DNA of 43,854 nt, taken from positions 1-43,854 of the forward strand of contig CABXIU010000012.1 in NCBI GenBank assembly GCA_902512305.1, written 5' to 3'. Each line of letters starts with the position of its first letter. Positions within the stretch are counted from its first letter, which is position 1. Shown piece after piece: positions 30,638 through 41,705 of this stretch. The notes below the pieces were generated by a model. It did no database searches and was not told where the DNA came from. It saw nothing but the letters and a program-made list of their open reading frames with translations. Origin of the DNA: an uncultured Gammaproteobacteria bacterium. Lineage in GTDB: Bacteria > Pseudomonadota > Gammaproteobacteria > PS1 > Pseudothioglobaceae. A program made the position numbers and the translations under genes.

Positions 30638-30670
30638 ATAAAATGCCCTTCAGAGGGCATTTTATTTTTC
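30638..30670 (+). terminator. Intrinsic terminator after rplI
   Basis: A 12-bp stem: left arm 30638-30649 containing AAAATGCCCT, loop TCAG, right arm 30654-30665 with AGGGCATTTT, followed by TTTTTC. Strong, GC-anchored. It lies 29 bases after the rplI stop and only 13 bases before the dnaB ATG, so dnaB needs its own promoter or read-through. Confidence 0.85.
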
Positions 30671-30682
30671 TAAATCGTGATA

Positions 30683-32125
30683 ATGGATATTGATAATGCA
30701 AAAATACCGCCTAACTCAGTAGACTCAGAGCAGTCTGTTCTTGGTGGTCTTTTATTACACAATGATTCTTGGGATAATGTGGTCAATATTCTTGGTTCTG
30801 ATGACTTCTATCAAACCTCTCATCGAATTATATATGATGCAATTGTTACTCTACTAGAACACGACAAACCTGCTGATATCTTGACAGTTAAAGAGCAAGT
30901 CATAAAGTCCCATGATGAGGATTCAATTGGAGGTTTTGCATACTTGGCTCAAATAGCAGAAAATACGCCAAGCGTATCTAATATTGAGGCATATGCAAAA
31001 CACGTTCGAGAACTTTCAATCTATAGGCAACTTACAAAAATTGGAAAAGAGTTAGCTGATACTGCTTTCAATCCAAAAGATATTGAAGTTAATGATCTAC
31101 TTGATTTATCAGAAAGAAAAATTTTTGAAATAGCTGAACAGGTTAGTCGAAACAAGCAAGAGATAACTAACGTCAAAGATATTATTAAAGATGTTGTTAA
31201 TCGTGTTCATGAGATGCAGGAATTGAAAGGTTTTAAGGGCACTGAAACAGGGTTTTCTGAATTTGATAAATTAACATCAGGACTTCAAAATGGAGATTTG
31301 ATCATTATTGCTGGAAGACCCAGTATGGGTAAAACGGCCCTATCAATGAATATAGTTGAGCATATAGCGATTCATAACTCTACGCCCGTAGCAGTTTTTA
31401 GTTTAGAGATGCCGACAGAGCAATTGGTAATTAGGATGATTTCATCTTTTGGAAGGATTGACTCAAGCAAATTACGTGATGGTGACATGTCTGAGATTGA
31501 CTGGAATAGCTTTAATCATGCAGTTAGAGCCTTTGAAGAGAACACAATTTTAATTGACGAAACTCCATCAATTACGCCAACTGAAATAAGAGCTAAATGC
31601 AGAAGACTTAAACGAAGATACCCAGAACTTGGTCTTATTATGGTGGACTATCTTCAACTCATGACGGTTCATGGAAAGTCAGAGAATCGAGTTCAGGAAA
31701 TATCAGAGATATCTCGTTCTTTGAAAGCACTCGCAAAAGAAATTAATGTACCTGTCATTGCAATATCTCAGCTAAACCGTGGCGTTGAATCAAGGACCAA
31801 AACAGGAAAAGGTAGAATTCCACAAATGGCAGACTTGAGAGAGTCTGGATCAATTGAGCAGGACGCCGATATTATTGGATTCATTTATAGAGATGAAGTC
31901 TATCATGATGATACATATACCAATCCGGAAGAGGTAGGAAAAGCTGACCTTAGAATCGCTAAGCATCGAAATGGTGCCACTGGCAATATTAAGCTTGCCT
32001 TTGTTGGGCAATACTCAAGATTTGAAGATTTAGCTTTTGATGATAGGTTTCAAGGCGTCAACGATGAACAAATGGATGCTTCATACGTTAACAATATGAC
32101 AAATTTTGATCGAGGTGATTTTTAG
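30683..32125 (+). CDS. dnaB: Replicative DNA helicase DnaB
   Basis: A 480-aa hexameric 5'-3' helicase at the replication fork. The N-terminal domain starts NAKIPPNSVDSEQSVLGGLL. The RecA-like domain has Walker A GRPSMGKTAL, then SLEMPTEQLVIRM, LIMVDYLQLM (Walker B) and SQLNRGVESR, and ends with RIAKHRNGATG and the arginine finger region. I choose ATG 30683; GTG 30677 also fits the frame, and neither has a Shine-Dalgarno sequence. It follows the rplI terminator directly, as in many bacteria where rplI-dnaB are linked. Confidence 0.95.
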   Translation: MDIDNAKIPPNSVDSEQSVLGGLLLHNDSWDNVVNILGSDDFYQTSHRIIYDAIVTLLEHDKPADILTVKEQVIKSHDEDSIGGFAYLAQIAENTPSVSNIEAYAKHVRELSIYRQLTKIGKELADTAFNPKDIEVNDLLDLSERKIFEIAEQVSRNKQEITNVKDIIKDVVNRVHEMQELKGFKGTETGFSEFDKLTSGLQNGDLIIIAGRPSMGKTALSMNIVEHIAIHNSTPVAVFSLEMPTEQLVIRMISSFGRIDSSKLRDGDMSEIDWNSFNHAVRAFEENTILIDETPSITPTEIRAKCRRLKRRYPELGLIMVDYLQLMTVHGKSENRVQEISEISRSLKALAKEINVPVIAISQLNRGVESRTKTGKGRIPQMADLRESGSIEQDADIIGFIYRDEVYHDDTYTNPEEVGKADLRIAKHRNGATGNIKLAFVGQYSRFEDLAFDDRFQGVNDEQMDASYVNNMTNFDRGDF

Positions 32126-32198
32126 AATTCAATAAATTTAGACAATTTCAAGTAGATTTATATGAGTCTTATTAGCCAAATATCAAAATGTTAGATTG

Positions 32199-32663
32199 AT
32201 GATAAATGATCAATTACAAACCAAGCTGATTTATAACAAAGAGAGAGTAACATACTCAAACTTATCAGAGGTTTTCGAGACTAACTTTATTAAAATCTCT
32301 AGACTTATTCCTTTACTTCCATTAATTAAAGTGGATTTTATTGGAATTAAAAGTGCATCAAATAATCTTTATCTCATCTGTCATGAAAAATCCCCTTATA
32401 CTGGAACTTATACCTTAACTCACAAAATCAATTCATCAGAAAAAGTTCTTAATCGTCCTGATATCCGTTTCAAAATATATTTTGATGCAAAACTTTTAGA
32501 AGTAACTTCAATTTGTAAAGAAACAAGAATAAACTCTTACCATCCGTTTATTAATAACTGCAGCGACTTATCATTTCAACTAGAGCTCAATGTTTTTATG
32601 CTTAGATGGCTTGATTACTGCTTGGATAGGTACAATGGAGCTGAATGGGTAAAAAGAAAATAA
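32199..32663 (+). CDS. DUF1249 (YqiB-like) protein
   Basis: A 154-aa protein of the DUF1249/YqiB family. The helpful motifs are FIKISRLIPLL, YTGTYTLTH, the RPDIRFKIYFDAKLLEVTSI stretch typical of the family, and a helical NVFMLRWLDYCLDRYN end. Function is unknown; in E. coli it adjoins nudF and cpdA. ATG 32199 is preferred over the adjoining TTG. It overlaps the 5'-nucleotidase gene by 19 bases, so the two are co-translated. Confidence 0.75.
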   Translation: MINDQLQTKLIYNKERVTYSNLSEVFETNFIKISRLIPLLPLIKVDFIGIKSASNNLYLICHEKSPYTGTYTLTHKINSSEKVLNRPDIRFKIYFDAKLLEVTSICKETRINSYHPFINNCSDLSFQLELNVFMLRWLDYCLDRYNGAEWVKRK

Positions 32664-33547
32664 CATCGGAAAATAGCAAATTAGTAATTGCAATCTCCTC
32701 GAGAGCGCTGTTTAATCTCGATCACTCTCATAAAATCTTTAAAGAAGAAGGCATTGAAGCCTACGCAAGACATCAACAAGAAAATGAACATGTCGTTTTA
32801 GAGCCTGGAGTTGGATTTACTCTAGTTAAAAAATTACTCAAGCTAAATAGTAAAAAAACACCTATTGATGTGATTCTTCTCTCAAGAAATAGTGCTGATA
32901 CTGGTCTTAGAATTTTTAATTCGATAGAGCATTATGGTCTTAATATTTCTAGAGCAGCATTTACCCGAGGAGAAAGCACACACCCTTTTGTTGGAGCCTT
33001 TGAAGCCGACTTATTCTTGTCAAGTAACTATAACGATGTTCAAAAAGCACTCCAGTCAGGCTATGCGGCGGCTTCCATTGTAGAGTCAAAGTCGAATAAT
33101 AGCCATCCATCTCAGTTGAGAATAGCTTTTGATGGAGATGCAGTTATTTTCTCTGATGAAGCTGAAAGAATTTTCCAGGAGAAAGGGCTTGAAGCATTTC
33201 ATGAAAATGAGATTTTATCTGAGAAAATTGAGCTTCAAGCTGGGCCTTTTAAATCTTTTTTAGTATCTCTGCAAAAAATCCAGTCTACATTTCCTGAGGA
33301 AAATAACCCTATAAGGACAGCTTTAGTTACCGCAAGGTCTGCCCCATCGCACAAAAGAGTCATTCATACTATGCGTAAATGGGGAATTCGTATCGATGAA
33401 TCATTTTTTCTCGGTGGACTTGAAAAAGGAGTCTTTTTAAGACAATTTGCTGCAGACATTTTTTTTGATGATCAACAGCAACATTGTGATTCTGCCTCAC
33501 AATACGTTCCAACAGGCCATGTTCCAAGTGGAATTAAAAATAGTTAA
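32645..33547 (+). CDS. Cytosolic 5'-nucleotidase (PF06189-type)
   Basis: A 300-aa HAD-related nucleotidase. LVIAISSRALFNLDHSHKIF opens the family. DVILLSRNSADTGLRIFNS, RGESTHPFVGAFEADLFLS and LRIAFDGDAVIFSDEAERIF follow; the last carries the catalytic Asp-x-Asp. VTARSAPSHKRVI and EKGVFLRQFAADIFFDDQ end the fold. It removes phosphate from nucleoside 5'-monophosphates and so affects nucleotide pools. The start lies inside the DUF1249 gene. Confidence 0.88.
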   Translation: MGKKKITSENSKLVIAISSRALFNLDHSHKIFKEEGIEAYARHQQENEHVVLEPGVGFTLVKKLLKLNSKKTPIDVILLSRNSADTGLRIFNSIEHYGLNISRAAFTRGESTHPFVGAFEADLFLSSNYNDVQKALQSGYAAASIVESKSNNSHPSQLRIAFDGDAVIFSDEAERIFQEKGLEAFHENEILSEKIELQAGPFKSFLVSLQKIQSTFPEENNPIRTALVTARSAPSHKRVIHTMRKWGIRIDESFFLGGLEKGVFLRQFAADIFFDDQQQHCDSASQYVPTGHVPSGIKNS

Positions 33548-33589
33548 AGTTTATTTAGAACTTGATTATTGCTAAGGCTCAACGTCAAA

Positions 33590-33595
33590 TATAAT
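33590..33595 (+). promoter_or_regulatory. -10 element of hisS
   Basis: TATAAT at 33590-33595, 36 bases before the hisS ATG. The best -35 is TTGCTA (33569-33574) with a short 15-base spacer, so the upstream element is weak. Confidence 0.4.
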
Positions 33596-33631
33596 TGGTA
33601 AAATACTTGTAATTAATCTAAGAGTTTATTG

Positions 33632-34897
33632 ATGTCAAAAAAAATTCAAGCTATTCGTGGAATGAATGACCTCCTGCCTGCAGATTCAAACATCTGGAGT
33701 TTTCTGGATAGTACTATTAATAACCTTATGTTGTCCTATGGCTATAAATACTGCCGCACTCCAAATGTAGAGGCTACAGAGACTTTTTCTAGAGCTATTG
33801 GAGAAGTGACAGATATTGTTGAAAAAGAAATGTACACCTGGAAGGATAATAATGGAGACTCTTTAACCTTAAGGCCTGAGGGAACAGCCGGCGTTGTTAG
33901 AATGATGATTGAGCATAATTTACCAAGGGAAGGCATACAAAAAGTTTTTTATAATGGCCCAATGTTTAGACATGAACGACCTCAAAAGGGAAGATATCGT
34001 CAATTCCATCAGGTTGGTGCTGAGGTTTTTGGAGCATCTGATGCCAAAATTGATGCTGAACTTATATCTGTTACTGACTCTCTTTGGAAATCACTAGAAA
34101 TTAGCGCTCAACTTGAAATCAACTCTCTTGGTTCGGCTGAGAGTCGTGAATCATATCGAGAAACATTAACAAAATATTTTAATGATCATAAAGCCAAGCT
34201 CGATGAAGATAGCTTAAGGCGACTGACTACAAATCCATTAAGAATTTTAGATAGCAAAAATTCGGACTTAGAAGATTTAATTTCTAATGCACCTAAGATG
34301 ATTGATTGCCTTGATAATGATTCAAATAATCACTTTAATGCTTTAAAAAAATATCTGGACCAACTTAAGATCCCATATAAGGTCAATCCAAAGCTTGTTA
34401 GAGGTCTTGACTACTATAACCTAACTGTTTTTGAGTGGGTTTCAAATGAACTTGGATCCCAAGGAACAATTTGTGGAGGTGGTAGATATGATGGCTTAGT
34501 TGAAAAAATGGGAGGTAATCCTACACCAGCTATTGGATTTGCAATGGGCCTAGAACGTATTGCCTTACTAATACATGACAAATCTAATCAACTTATTGCT
34601 AAAAGACCACACCTATATTTTGTGTCTATGGGAGAGAGTGCTCATATTGAATCAATGAAACTTTCAAAAAAAATCCTTGAAGTACTACCAAATATCACAA
34701 TTACAAATGATATATCTATGGGCACTTTAAAAAGCCAAATGAAAAAAGCTGACAAATCTGATGCTGACTTTGCAATGATTCTTGGAGAAGAGGAATTAGC
34801 AAATAGAGTTATAAGTATTAAGCCACTTAAAGGTCAAGGAGTTCAGCAATCAATTAAACTTGAGGGTATCATTCAGCATCTTCAGGAGATATTATGA
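33632..34897 (+). CDS. hisS: Histidyl-tRNA synthetase
   Basis: A 421-aa class II synthetase that charges tRNA-His. IQAIRGMNDLLP at the start, then TLRPEGTAGVVRMM, motif 2 FRHERPQKGRYRQFHQ, the histidine-A motif LVRGLDYYNLTVFEW and motif 3 PAIGFAMGLERI are complete. The anticodon-binding domain ends the chain. ATG 33632 is used; TTG 33629 directly before it is also in frame. The end overlaps the yfgM-like gene by four bases (ATGA). Confidence 0.96.
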   Translation: MSKKIQAIRGMNDLLPADSNIWSFLDSTINNLMLSYGYKYCRTPNVEATETFSRAIGEVTDIVEKEMYTWKDNNGDSLTLRPEGTAGVVRMMIEHNLPREGIQKVFYNGPMFRHERPQKGRYRQFHQVGAEVFGASDAKIDAELISVTDSLWKSLEISAQLEINSLGSAESRESYRETLTKYFNDHKAKLDEDSLRRLTTNPLRILDSKNSDLEDLISNAPKMIDCLDNDSNNHFNALKKYLDQLKIPYKVNPKLVRGLDYYNLTVFEWVSNELGSQGTICGGGRYDGLVEKMGGNPTPAIGFAMGLERIALLIHDKSNQLIAKRPHLYFVSMGESAHIESMKLSKKILEVLPNITITNDISMGTLKSQMKKADKSDADFAMILGEEELANRVISIKPLKGQGVQQSIKLEGIIQHLQEIL

Positions 34898-35511
34898 AAA
34901 ACTTTATAGAAATTAGCGATTCAGAAGAAGAGCAAGTCGACAAATTAAAAAAGTGGTGGGATTCTAATGGTAAACAAATCATTGCGGGAGCAGTTATTGG
35001 ACTTGGTGCAATATTTGGATGGAATTCATATGTTGATTATCAAGACAATCAAGCCTTAAATGCAAGAGCATTATATTTAAGCTATGCATCAGATTCAGCC
35101 AACGTGGGTGCCTATGACAAACTTATTAAGGATCATCCGTCGAGTACATATGCGGATCAAGGCACACTCTTAATGGTCAAATATTTGTTTGATGCTGGAA
35201 ACTATTCTCTCGCATTAGATGCAATAAAACCTTTAATGAATCGAGAAAATTCTGTAATTGCATCAACTGCAATTCTAAGAACAGCATCACTTTACCTAGA
35301 GCTTGGACAGCATGAAGAGGCGCTCTCCGTTCTAAATATCGAAAATGCTAATGGATTTTCAGGTTTGTTTTATAATCTTGCTGGTGATATTTATTTGGAC
35401 CTTAGTAACAACGAAGAAGCAAAAAAAAATTACTCTCTAGCGATTAAGAACACTACTGAAAACTCAAGCTTGGCTCAATTGATTCAGATCAAACTTGATG
35501 ATCTGAATTAA
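34894..35511 (+). CDS. yfgM: YfgM-like tetratricopeptide protein
   Basis: A 205-aa ancillary translocon protein. The N-terminus (EEEQVDKLKKWWDSNGKQII) and a single helix (about 31-50) precede a TPR-like domain with repeats SLALDAIKPLMN and ALSVLNIENANG, as in YfgM. The protein interacts with SecYEG and PpiD on the periplasmic side; a ppiD gene is present in this window. The order hisS-yfgM is conserved. Confidence 0.88.
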   Translation: MKNFIEISDSEEEQVDKLKKWWDSNGKQIIAGAVIGLGAIFGWNSYVDYQDNQALNARALYLSYASDSANVGAYDKLIKDHPSSTYADQGTLLMVKYLFDAGNYSLALDAIKPLMNRENSVIASTAILRTASLYLELGQHEEALSVLNIENANGFSGLFYNLAGDIYLDLSNNEEAKKNYSLAIKNTTENSSLAQLIQIKLDDLN

Positions 35512-35531
35512 ATCATTTTAGGTTACAGATT

Positions 35532-36923
35532 GTGAACTACCCTATCATTTCTTTGGTCGGTAGGCCTAACGTAGGTAAATCGACACTGTTTAATCGTCTT
35601 AGTAATTCTAGACAAGCACTTGTTTCGGATTACGAAGGACTAACGCGTGATCGTCAATATAAAAACATTCAGCTTGAGAATGAATGCTTCTGTACTATTG
35701 TTGATACTGGAGGTCTAACTAACGAGAATTCAGAGATTGATTCTGGCATTCAAAGTCAAGTTTTAAGTGCGCTAGATGAGTCTGATATTATCTATTTTAT
35801 TGTCAGCAATAAAGATGGTGTCACAGCACTTGATCTTGATATATCTCGCCAACTCAGAAAACTTAAAAGAAATGTTATCCTGGTCTGCAATAAAGCTGAA
35901 GGATTGAATCTAAGCTATGCCTCTGAATTTTATGAACTTGGACTGGGGGAACCAACACTGATATCAGCAGAACACAATCAAGGCATCGCAGAATTAATTG
36001 AAAAAACAATACCCTTACTACCCGAAACTATAGATAGGATAGAACAGAAAATTGACGGAATTGCAGTTGCTGTATTAGGAAGACCTAATGTGGGTAAATC
36101 GACTCTTATTAATCGTATTTTAGGAGAAGATAGAGTTTTGGCAATTGATCATCCTGGAACAACTCGAGATACCATATTTATCCCTTTTGAAAGAGAAGAT
36201 CAGCAATATACATTGATTGATACTGCAGGCATTAGAAGAAAACGAAGTGTTGATGAAAAAATAGAAAAATTTAGCATTATTAAAGCAATCAGTGCACTTG
36301 AAGATTCACATGTTGTCGTCTTGGTTATAGATGCGCATGAAGGAGTTACGGAGCAGGATGCCACTTTACTTGGAATGATAGCTGATAAAGGTCGTGCTTT
36401 ATTGATTGCAGTTAACAAGTGGGACGGTTTAGATGACTATCAAAAAAGTGAAGTAAAAAGAAAGCTAGATGTAAAGCTCTCTTTTGTAAATTATGCCTCA
36501 GTTCATTACATTTCAGCACTTCATGGCTCTGGGGTAGGCAAATTATTTGAACCCATTAAAAAATCTTATGAGTATGCTGGAAAAAGGTTTCCTACATCAC
36601 TCCTAAACAAAATATTAGAACAAGCGAATAATTCACATCAACCTCCTCCTGTTGCTGGAAGGCGCGTTAGGTTAAAGTTTGTGAATCAATCTGATGTCTT
36701 TCCACCAACGCTAACATTTCATGGAAACCATGTTCAGAGCGTCCCAAAAAGCTACGAACGATTTTTAAAGAATTTCTTTATTTCATCTCTTAAACTTACA
36801 AATACCCCAATTAAGATTGAATTTAAGAGCGGAGATAATCCTTTTAAAGATAAAAAAAATGTTCTTTCAGCTCGCCAAATTCAAAAGAAAAGGCGACTTA
36901 TGAAATTTGTGAAAAAGAAATAA
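35532..36923 (+). CDS. der: Ribosome assembly GTPase Der
   Basis: A 463-aa protein with two tandem G domains (GRPNVGKSTL at about 10-19 and again near 183-192). Each has its DTGG/DTAGI, NKAE/NKWD motifs, and a C-terminal KH-like domain and basic tail follow. Der acts in 50S subunit assembly. The start is GTG 35532, supported by the family opening VSLVGRPNVGK-type strand. In E. coli the order is hisS-yfgM-bamB-der; here bamB is absent and only 20 bases separate yfgM from der. Confidence 0.96.
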   Translation: MNYPIISLVGRPNVGKSTLFNRLSNSRQALVSDYEGLTRDRQYKNIQLENECFCTIVDTGGLTNENSEIDSGIQSQVLSALDESDIIYFIVSNKDGVTALDLDISRQLRKLKRNVILVCNKAEGLNLSYASEFYELGLGEPTLISAEHNQGIAELIEKTIPLLPETIDRIEQKIDGIAVAVLGRPNVGKSTLINRILGEDRVLAIDHPGTTRDTIFIPFEREDQQYTLIDTAGIRRKRSVDEKIEKFSIIKAISALEDSHVVVLVIDAHEGVTEQDATLLGMIADKGRALLIAVNKWDGLDDYQKSEVKRKLDVKLSFVNYASVHYISALHGSGVGKLFEPIKKSYEYAGKRFPTSLLNKILEQANNSHQPPPVAGRRVRLKFVNQSDVFPPTLTFHGNHVQSVPKSYERFLKNFFISSLKLTNTPIKIEFKSGDNPFKDKKNVLSARQIQKKRRLMKFVKKK

Positions 36924-36943
36924 AATAACTTAACTTTATAAAT

Positions 36944-38182
36944 CTAAAACCTTAGAACAGAATATTCAGATATTGGCAAAGGTGGCTTAGTTTTTGTTAG
37001 TATCGACTCAACAATTTCTGCTGTTATAGGGGCCAATGTGAGCCCAATATGACCATGCCCAAAGGCATAAATAATATCGTTACCCTTACTAGACTCAGAA
37101 ATAACAGGCTTACTATCTGGAATAGAAGGACGAAATCCAAGCCAAGTCCTATTTGGATTACTAAGGTTTGGAAAATAATTAGCTACACCCTTTTCTAAGT
37201 GCTCTACCCTGTGTTTAGAAATTTTTGAACTTAAACCGCCAAGCTCAACAGTTCCGACTACTCTTAACCTTCCGGTCATTGGAGACATATAAAATCCACC
37301 GGCTGCAGAGCAACAAGGTCGATTTAGAAGTGGCTTAACCATGTCGTATTCAACATGATAGCCTCGCTCTGAATCAAGTGGAATATTATCACCCACTTGT
37401 TTAGCAAATTTTTTAGAATAAGCGCCGGCTGAGACTACAAGATGTTTCGCTATGATTGACATCTGATTATCAAGATGGATTTTTACTCCTTCACTAGTTC
37501 TCTCAATTCTTGTAGCAGATTGTTTAACAATCTCATATCCTTTATATAACGAAGAGTTCAACAATAAATTTAACATTTTTCCCGGATCACTCATATATGC
37601 ACATTCAGGAAAATAAGATGCTCCTCCTTCTGATAAGTTTAAGTTTGGCTCTAGCTTTTTGAGATCATCGAGATTTAACATTTCAGCATTTAACCCGAGC
37701 TTTTTTCTTTTATTAATATCTTGAAGTCCTGACTCGAAAAGCTCTTTTGAATGATATAAATAAATACTTCCGTTAGTTTTTAGAATTGATTTTCCGCCAA
37801 TTTGAGAAGACAGCTCCTCCCATCTATGTCTAGAGTTCTGTAATAAAGCAGCTATCGCTTGAGCATTTCGAGCAGCATTTTTAGGCATTGACTGATACAA
37901 AAATCTTATTAGCCATGGGCATAGAGATAGAATTGCAGAGCGCTTGATAGCAATTGGGCTATTTTTGTTAAATAGAAGTGATGGTAATTTTCTAATTATT
38001 TCTGGTGAGCCAACAGGTAGAACAGCATATTCTGCAATAGTGCCGGCATTACCAAAAGATGTTCCTGTTCCTGGCTCCTCAGGATCTACAAGGACAACCT
38101 CTCTTCCCGCATTTTGCATTCTTAATGCAATTGAAAGGCCTATAACTCCTCCACCTAAAACAACGATATCAGTTTTTTTCAT
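36944..38182 (-). CDS. dadA: D-amino-acid dehydrogenase-like FAD oxidoreductase
   Basis: A 412-aa DAO-family flavoprotein. The FAD motif VVLGGGVIGLSIALRM followed by VVLVD opens the chain. SFGNAGTIAEYAVLP is typical of DadA. The family also shows NGSIYLYHS, ERGYHVEYD, and the C-terminal FGHGHIGLTLAPITAEIV. It oxidises D-amino acids at the membrane, feeding electrons to the respiratory chain. It is a single gene without the alr/dadX racemase beside it, so the substrate may be another amino acid or an amine. Confidence 0.85.
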   Translation of the reverse strand: MKKTDIVVLGGGVIGLSIALRMQNAGREVVLVDPEEPGTGTSFGNAGTIAEYAVLPVGSPEIIRKLPSLLFNKNSPIAIKRSAILSLCPWLIRFLYQSMPKNAARNAQAIAALLQNSRHRWEELSSQIGGKSILKTNGSIYLYHSKELFESGLQDINKRKKLGLNAEMLNLDDLKKLEPNLNLSEGGASYFPECAYMSDPGKMLNLLLNSSLYKGYEIVKQSATRIERTSEGVKIHLDNQMSIIAKHLVVSAGAYSKKFAKQVGDNIPLDSERGYHVEYDMVKPLLNRPCCSAAGGFYMSPMTGRLRVVGTVELGGLSSKISKHRVEHLEKGVANYFPNLSNPNRTWLGFRPSIPDSKPVISESSKGNDIIYAFGHGHIGLTLAPITAEIVESILTKTKPPLPISEYSVLRF

Positions 38183-38222
38183 TTAATATGAATCCTCTTA
38201 TTAAATAAAAAGATTTTAAGGC

Positions 38223-39863
<1,641 letters not shown>

Positions 39864-39888
39864 CTAACAAAGTTTGAAATAGCTATGA

Positions 39889-39904
39889 TACACAAATTTG
39901 TGTA
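39889..39904. promoter_or_regulatory. 16-bp palindrome between pyrG and the MsbA-like gene
   Basis: TACACAAATTTGTGTA is a perfect 16-base dyad in the 76-base divergent intergenic region. It overlaps -10-like TAGAAT (39903-39908, +) and abuts TATCAT on the minus strand (39890-39885). It is therefore placed to control both genes. Confidence 0.45.
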
Positions 39905-39933
39905 GAATATGGGCACATCCAAATAAACAATTC

Positions 39934-41652
39934 ATGATGGGTTACAAACAATTCGTAAAGAGACTTTTTCCATACCTAAAAAATCATTTAGGAAAATTAA
40001 TATTTGTCTCACTAATGATGATTTTTGCAACTGCCCTTGAAACAGCAATACCCGAGATAACTGGTCGCATAGTAGATAATTTATTTAGTGGCGAACGATC
40101 TAAAGATTCTGCCTTAATATACTCAATGACTCTTTTTACAATTATCACTCTAAGTTCACTATTTGCTTTAACCTCAACCTCTATGAGCTCATGGGTTTCT
40201 AATAAAGTTATTATGGATTTAAGAGTGAACATGTTTTCTAGTTTAATAAGACTACCAAAATCATATTTTGATAAAAACACAACCGGTGGCACTCTATCTA
40301 AGTTGACTTATGATGTTGAGCAGATTTCATCTGCCGCTTCAGTTATATGGCTTGAATTAATTAAGTCTTCATTAACTGTAATAATACTGATAATTTATTT
40401 ATTTTATAAAAACTACTTACTAAGTCTAAGTCTATTAATTCTGCTTCCACTAGTATATCTAGCAGTGAAAATCTCAACTATAAGAATTAGAAAAGGCTCA
40501 AAAAAGGTTCAGGACTCGATGGGTAAAATGACTCATCTTCTAGATGAGAATATATCTGGAAGCGACTTAGTAAAAATTTATAATGCACAGTCTTATGAAA
40601 AAGGTAAATTTTTTAAACTTGTTAAAACAATCCGGCAGCAGCGATTTAAAATTGATGTTGCTGGCGGTGTAAATACTTCTGTTGTTAATATCCTAATTGG
40701 ACTCTGTCTTGCGACTGTAGTGTATTTTTCATCTACTTTTTTAGCTATGACTGCTGGCGAGTTTCTTGCTTTTTTTACTGCAATGGCAATGCTTGTAAAG
40801 CCTTCTAAAAGCCTAATAAACATAAATAAACCTCTTCAAAATTCTGTAATTGCAGGTATTAGCGTATTTGGACTAATTGATGAAAAGTCAGAATCTAATC
40901 CTGGTAATAATAAAATTAACCGTCCAATTGGTGATATTTCGTTTAAGAACGTAAGTTTTTCCTATGGTAAAAATACCCAGTCAATAAGAAACATAAATTT
41001 AAATATTAAAAATGGGGAGTCAGTGGCACTTGTTGGAAAAACTGGAAGTGGCAAGACAACGCTTATCAATCTTCTTACTCGGTTTTATAACCCTTCAAGT
41101 GGAAAAATATCTATCAATAATGAAGATATAAATACTTTTGATTTAGAGTCTTATAGATCAAATTTTTCATATGTAGACCAAAATGTTCGCTTATTTAATG
41201 ATTCAATCAGTGGCAATATTGCTTTTGGCCAGAAAGATAAAATGACCATAGATACCATTATTAATGCAGCAAAAATTTCAAATTCAACAGAATTTATCGA
41301 AAAACTGGATGATAAGTATGACTCAGAAATTGGCGAAGATGGTGTTGCACTCTCTGGAGGCCAACGCCAGAGACTTTCAATTGCAAGAGCTATTGCAAAA
41401 GATAGTCCTATCTTAATTCTTGATGAGGCAACATCAGCTCTTGATTCAGCAACTGAAAAACTTGTTCAGTCTGCAATAAGTAAAATGCAGAAAGATAGAA
41501 CAACAATTATTATTGCACATCGATTAAGTACCATCAAAAATGCGAACCGTATAATTGTCTTAAAAGATGGAGAGATTATTGAGCAAGGTACTCACTCAGA
41601 ACTTATTAAAATTTCAGGAGAATATTTAAAATTAACTCAGCAACAAACCTAA
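39934..41652 (+). CDS. msbA: ABC exporter, MsbA-type (lipid flippase-like)
   Basis: A 572-aa half-transporter with six membrane helices (first about 22-42, last near 290) and an ATPase domain. Walker A is VGKTGSGKTT, signature LSGGQRQRL, Walker B ILILDEATSALD and H-loop IIAHRLSTI. SYVDQNVRLFNDSISGNIAFG resembles the Q-loop region of MsbA. MsbA flips the lipid A-core across the inner membrane, but the substrate of this protein cannot be seen. ATG 39934 or 39937 are equally good starts. It is not next to lpxK, which often follows msbA, so the assignment is at family level. Confidence 0.75.
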   Translation: MMGYKQFVKRLFPYLKNHLGKLIFVSLMMIFATALETAIPEITGRIVDNLFSGERSKDSALIYSMTLFTIITLSSLFALTSTSMSSWVSNKVIMDLRVNMFSSLIRLPKSYFDKNTTGGTLSKLTYDVEQISSAASVIWLELIKSSLTVIILIIYLFYKNYLLSLSLLILLPLVYLAVKISTIRIRKGSKKVQDSMGKMTHLLDENISGSDLVKIYNAQSYEKGKFFKLVKTIRQQRFKIDVAGGVNTSVVNILIGLCLATVVYFSSTFLAMTAGEFLAFFTAMAMLVKPSKSLININKPLQNSVIAGISVFGLIDEKSESNPGNNKINRPIGDISFKNVSFSYGKNTQSIRNINLNIKNGESVALVGKTGSGKTTLINLLTRFYNPSSGKISINNEDINTFDLESYRSNFSYVDQNVRLFNDSISGNIAFGQKDKMTIDTIINAAKISNSTEFIEKLDDKYDSEIGEDGVALSGGQRQRLSIARAIAKDSPILILDEATSALDSATEKLVQSAISKMQKDRTTIIIAHRLSTIKNANRIIVLKDGEIIEQGTHSELIKISGEYLKLTQQQT

Positions 41653-41705
41653 CTTATTTTACTTTGAGGAGTTTCTGAGATTTTAAGCCACAACTAGGAA
41701 ATGGC

